From Corynebacterium lubricantis DSM 45231 (GTDB lineage Bacteria; Actinomycetota; Actinomycetes; Mycobacteriales; Mycobacteriaceae), in the NCBI RefSeq assembly GCF_000379425.1, contig NZ_KB902183.1, positions 130 to 64,129 of the forward strand: a stretch of DNA of 64,000 nucleotides, given 5' to 3'. The number at the start of each line of letters is the position of its first letter. Positions within the stretch are counted from its first letter, which is position 1. The position numbers and the translations under genes were made by a program. Below the pieces are notes generated by a model, which ran no database searches, had not been told where the DNA came from, and saw nothing but the letters and a program-made list of their open reading frames with translations. Of the stretch, positions 60,927 to 64,000 are shown in pieces.

Positions 60927-63880
60927 CCGGCCTCCGGCCACGGTGCGCGTGCCAGCCACAGGCCCATGAACGCAACGAGGCCACCGGCGAGCCCCCAGGC
61001 GGGGATGAGGGTGAATCGGCGCACCACCCAGGTCAGCGCCACACCGGCCACACCGGCAAGTCCCCACGGGCCGCCGACGAGCACCGCCGTGAGAATTGGG
61101 GCAATGAGCGAGGAATTATTGGTGGGCACGTAGGGCTCTGGGCTGCCTGCGCGGCGCGCATTTTGCCAGGTACGCAGGCCCACACCGATGCAGGCCAGCA
61201 GCGCAAGGACGCCGACGGCCCCGCCGATATAGAGGCTGAGCCGGTAGGGTTCGGTGCCCACAAAACTGAACTGGACTGGGCCGGACACGCCGGCCGGCAC
61301 GGTAAATGCGGTCTGTCCGGCGTCGATCTTGTGCGGGCTTAACTGCGTGTCTCCCACGGTCATACGCAGGCCAGAGTTAAAAGCGCGGGTGGTGACGATG
61401 GTGCGGTCCTGGTCGGAGGCGGCCATCGCACCTGCGTCCGCGTCAAACGGCTCCCACGCAGCCTCGGGTTGGGCGCGTTCCAGGGTGATTACCCGCGCAT
61501 CGGTTTCTAAGACGTGGTCGCCTGCAGGCAGGTCGACGGGGCCTGCCTCGAACGCGTTTCCGTCGATGGAAGCAGGCGCAGAAAGCTCCCAGGTCTCGTC
61601 GCTATGCGTGGTGAACCCGCGCTGCAGCACCGTGGTCTCCGGCATGAGCCGCTGGAACAAAAAGACCTGCGCGTTCGGCGAGGTATCAGGCACGGTAACC
61701 AGGCGTGAGACCCCGGTGTCTAACTCTGCGATGCCCACCGGCTCGGTCAGTTCGATGCGGACGGTGTCGGCGGGAACCCGAATGGTGCGCGGGGAGTAGC
61801 TCGACAGCGAGACTTCCTGGTCGAAGGCGCCACTGATCACGCGCACCCGCGTCGACTGGGTCGCAGTGATGGTGACGGATCCATCGACCACGCTGGACTC
61901 GATCCAGCCCGTATCTCCAGGTTGTGGCCACCAGGCAGTGTCGGTGCGCCCGTCGAAGGCGGAGGTCAGCGAGCGCGCAGGCTGCGCCCCACCGAAGGAG
62001 GAGGCATCCGCCGCGGAGCTCGAGGCGCGCGTCGTGCCGCCTGTCTCGGTGACTCCGACGCGCTCACCAGCGGATTCATAGTCAGGCACCCGGTTGTACA
62101 CGTCTGTGCCCTCGCTGAGGTCGCGCAGTTGCGCGGAGACGGCCCCGTCGAGCGTGCCGTAATTGCGCACGGCCAGCGCCGGGGTATCGGTGACAATCTG
62201 CGCGTTCTCCGTGACCAGCTCGCGCGGGGAATAACCGTAGAGGGAATTAAGTAGACCGAGCGATTCGCCGCCACCGGCCACGGTGACCGGAGCCTGCGAG
62301 GTGATCATCATGTCGCGGGCGGGGTCGATGAGGTAGACATCAATTTCGCCGAAGGTGTGCTTCTCGCCGGGCAGGTTCAGCTCTTGGTCGGCGTCCTCGG
62401 TGGCACCAGAGGCGCTCTCAAGATCGTGGCGCACGAGTACCGTGCCCACACCGATCTGGCGCAGCGCCTCGCTCGCAGCCTCAGAATCAGTGCCTGATTC
62501 CACCGCGGCGAGCACCCCGTCGAGCCCACGAATGGCCTCCGGATCGACCAGCGGGATGGCATCGCGCACAGCGAAAGGCACGTCAGCGAGCGCCTGAATC
62601 GGCTCATCGCGCGTCCACCCCCAGTCCTGGCGCGCAAAGGAAGCCTCCGGCAGCACCAAAGTGCGGGTATCCGCAGCATGCTTATCGACGAATGCTGCCG
62701 CCTCATACCAATAAGAGGGCACCTCCTCCCAGGTACCCTCTGGTGCCAACCGCAGCGACCAGGCCGGGGACGTCGCCGTGAACGCGATCAGCACCACCGC
62801 GGTGAGTACCGGCACGCGTTTCCACTGCACCTGAGAGATCACATGTCCCACACCAAGCACGATCGGAAGGCGGACGAGCGGGTCGAGTTTGTGCAGGTTG
62901 CGGAAGGGGGCGAGGGAATCGTCGAGAAGCGAAATCCAACCTTGAGCGAAGGGGCCGTGCGCCATACCCATGAGCGCCACACCGACGCAGAGCACAAGCA
63001 CGAGGTAGCCGCGCCACGGCATCGATTTGGAGGCGAGGCCGGCCAGCCCGATCGCTGCGATTGCCATGGTGGCCAGCACGAAGACGGGCTCGGTGACCAG
63101 GAGGTGGCCGGCGATGCGCTCGGTTTCCACGTACGGGGTCCAACTCGTGGTGCCGCGGAAGATTTCGGCGAGGTTGAGCCAATAGGTAGTGGTAAACGAC
63201 GACTCGATGTAGTCGGTAAATGGCGGCGAATAGCGGCCGAGAACTAGCAGCGGGCCGATCCACCAGGCGGAAACGGCGGCGCAGCCCGCCAGCCAGATCG
63301 CAAGGGCCGTGAATTTTCTGCGCCACAGCAGCACAAGGCCGGCGGGGATGCATGCCATGAGGGTGGCGGTAGCGTTGACGGCGCCCAAGAGCGCGACGGG
63401 GATGACGGCGATCAAGGCGTGCTTCCACGTGATGCGCTTGCCCACGAGTGGAATGAGTGTCCAAGGCACCAACGCGACGGGCCAGGCTTCCGAGGAAATG
63501 GCGGTGAGCGTGGTCAAGATGCGTGGGCTCAGCGCATAGAGCACCGCCGGGATGAGGGCATGGGTGATGCCCATCTTGCGGGCCAGGATCAGCGTGCCGG
63601 AAAACGCGATGCCCATCAGTAGTGCCCACCACAGGCGCTGCGCGACCCAATCGGGAAGGGGCTCAGTGAGCAGGAAAAACAGGCCCTGCGGGAAAAGGTA
63701 CCCGTAGGCCTGGTTTTGGATCTGGCCGAGCGTGAAGTCGTCGGTATAGGCGCTGGTGGCCTGGCTTAAAAACCCCGCCGGGTCGAGCGCGAGGTCGAGT
63801 TTAGTATCGGCGGCGGTGCGACCGGGATCCTGCAGAAATGCGAGGAGGGTCAGCAGGACCCAGCCGACAAGATGCGCCAC
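60824..63880 (-). CDS. aftD: alpha-(1->3)-arabinofuranosyltransferase AftD
   Basis: Very large membrane glycosyltransferase (1018 aa from GTG 63880) of the AftD (DUF3367) family, which adds branching alpha-1,3-arabinofuranose to arabinan. The N-terminal GT-C membrane region (about 1-400) has the TAADTKLDLALDPAGFL acidic loop and LYALSPRILTTLTAISSEAWP. An extracytoplasmic region of ~500 residues with carbohydrate-binding-like beta modules follows (including RSLTSAFDGRTDTAWWPQPG), then a last set of helices near the C-terminus (about 900-1005). It is shorter than the ~1400-aa M. tuberculosis enzyme but similar to corynebacterial forms. The 3' end overlaps tmaT by 103 bp. Confidence 0.92.
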   Translation of the reverse strand: MAHLVGWVLLTLLAFLQDPGRTAADTKLDLALDPAGFLSQATSAYTDDFTLGQIQNQAYGYLFPQGLFFLLTEPLPDWVAQRLWWALLMGIAFSGTLILARKMGITHALIPAVLYALSPRILTTLTAISSEAWPVALVPWTLIPLVGKRITWKHALIAVIPVALLGAVNATATLMACIPAGLVLLWRRKFTALAIWLAGCAAVSAWWIGPLLVLGRYSPPFTDYIESSFTTTYWLNLAEIFRGTTSWTPYVETERIAGHLLVTEPVFVLATMAIAAIGLAGLASKSMPWRGYLVLVLCVGVALMGMAHGPFAQGWISLLDDSLAPFRNLHKLDPLVRLPIVLGVGHVISQVQWKRVPVLTAVVLIAFTATSPAWSLRLAPEGTWEEVPSYWYEAAAFVDKHAADTRTLVLPEASFARQDWGWTRDEPIQALADVPFAVRDAIPLVDPEAIRGLDGVLAAVESGTDSEAASEALRQIGVGTVLVRHDLESASGATEDADQELNLPGEKHTFGEIDVYLIDPARDMMITSQAPVTVAGGGESLGLLNSLYGYSPRELVTENAQIVTDTPALAVRNYGTLDGAVSAQLRDLSEGTDVYNRVPDYESAGERVGVTETGGTTRASSSAADASSFGGAQPARSLTSAFDGRTDTAWWPQPGDTGWIESSVVDGSVTITATQSTRVRVISGAFDQEVSLSSYSPRTIRVPADTVRIELTEPVGIAELDTGVSRLVTVPDTSPNAQVFLFQRLMPETTVLQRGFTTHSDETWELSAPASIDGNAFEAGPVDLPAGDHVLETDARVITLERAQPEAAWEPFDADAGAMAASDQDRTIVTTRAFNSGLRMTVGDTQLSPHKIDAGQTAFTVPAGVSGPVQFSFVGTEPYRLSLYIGGAVGVLALLACIGVGLRTWQNARRAGSPEPYVPTNNSSLIAPILTAVLVGGPWGLAGVAGVALTWVVRRFTLIPAWGLAGGLVAFMGLWLARAPWPEAGYAGDSPAVTIAGCAVLACLVVRNQRKAGRSTNS

Positions 63881-63920
63881 GGGTGCCCAGCCTTAGTTGT
63901 GCTCTGCCTGAAGGCTGGCT

Positions 63921-64000
63921 TTAGGTGCGCGAACCGTACTCCGGGCCGCCGAGCACTGCTTGATCGGCGGGAACGGCGTTGCCCTGTGGGACGGTGGATT
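63921..64000 (-). CDS. DUF2613-type small exported protein, N-terminus beyond the window
   Basis: Only the last 26 codons are in the window, ending VLGGPEYGSRT and a TAA at 63921-63923. This ending matches what I recall of the DUF2613 family (small secreted proteins such as Rv0236A, about 57 aa) that sit directly upstream of aftD in related genomes. It would be transcribed with aftD, 40 bp downstream. Confidence 0.6.
   Translation of the reverse strand, partial: STVPQGNAVPADQAVLGGPEYGSRT

Overview
The window is chromosomal DNA of a mycolic-acid-bearing actinobacterium, almost certainly a Corynebacterium. The evidence is a complete arabinogalactan/corynomycolate locus (glf, glfT2, PAP2 phosphatase, ubiA-like DPPR synthase, aftB, two mycolyltransferases, cutinase-like lipase, fadD32, pks13, accD3), followed by an mmpL3/cmpL1 - trmB - pck - tmaT - aftD block. 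The order resembles, from memory, the C. glutamicum pyk2-to-aftD segment; no database search was possible. No rRNA, tRNA, insertion sequence, prophage or CRISPR array was seen.

Layout. (1) 1-12.2 kb, phosphorus and carbon: Tat-exported PhoD phosphodiesterase/phosphatase, a membrane alpha/beta hydrolase, a Pyk2-type pyruvate kinase, a glycerophosphodiester phosphodiesterase, a DUF5926 protein and a ugpAEBC ABC importer. (2) 12.2-18.5 kb: an unusual 83-residue acidic protein with two copies of a near-identical motif, an LCP ligase, a CPBP-family membrane protein, pheA, a phosphoglycerate-mutase-like protein, a small zincin, a septum-formation-type protein and the GntR regulator farR. (3) 18.6-25.2 kb: serS-plsC-HAD-glpK, convergent with a large secreted PGRP-type amidase. 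(4) 25.4-47.0 kb: cell-envelope core. Glf makes UDP-galactofuranose; GlfT2 polymerises galactan; PAP2 and UbiA make decaprenyl-phosphoryl-ribose for arabinose donors; AftB caps arabinan; FadD32, AccD3 and Pks13 condense the mycolate; the two mycolyltransferases move it to arabinogalactan or trehalose. (5) 47.0-64.0 kb: pcm, DUF3054, a flippase-like membrane protein, CmpL1, NYN protein, trmB, pckG, methyltransferase, GT4 glycosyltransferase, two membrane/exported proteins matching Rv0226c/Rv0227c, tmaT, aftD and the start-truncated DUF2613 protein at the right edge.

Items most worth a second look are small genes that length cut-offs miss: a 34-residue amphipathic-looking protein just after accD3 (46891-46995), the two-repeat protein (12191-12442), a 48-residue membrane protein sharing a terminator with glf (26684-26830), and a cluster after glf made of a 52-residue protein and a cysteine-free LMW-PTP/ArsC-like protein preceded by a dense array of GTTAAC sites. 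A structured leader before cop1 and several operator-like palindromes before pckG are also unexplained.
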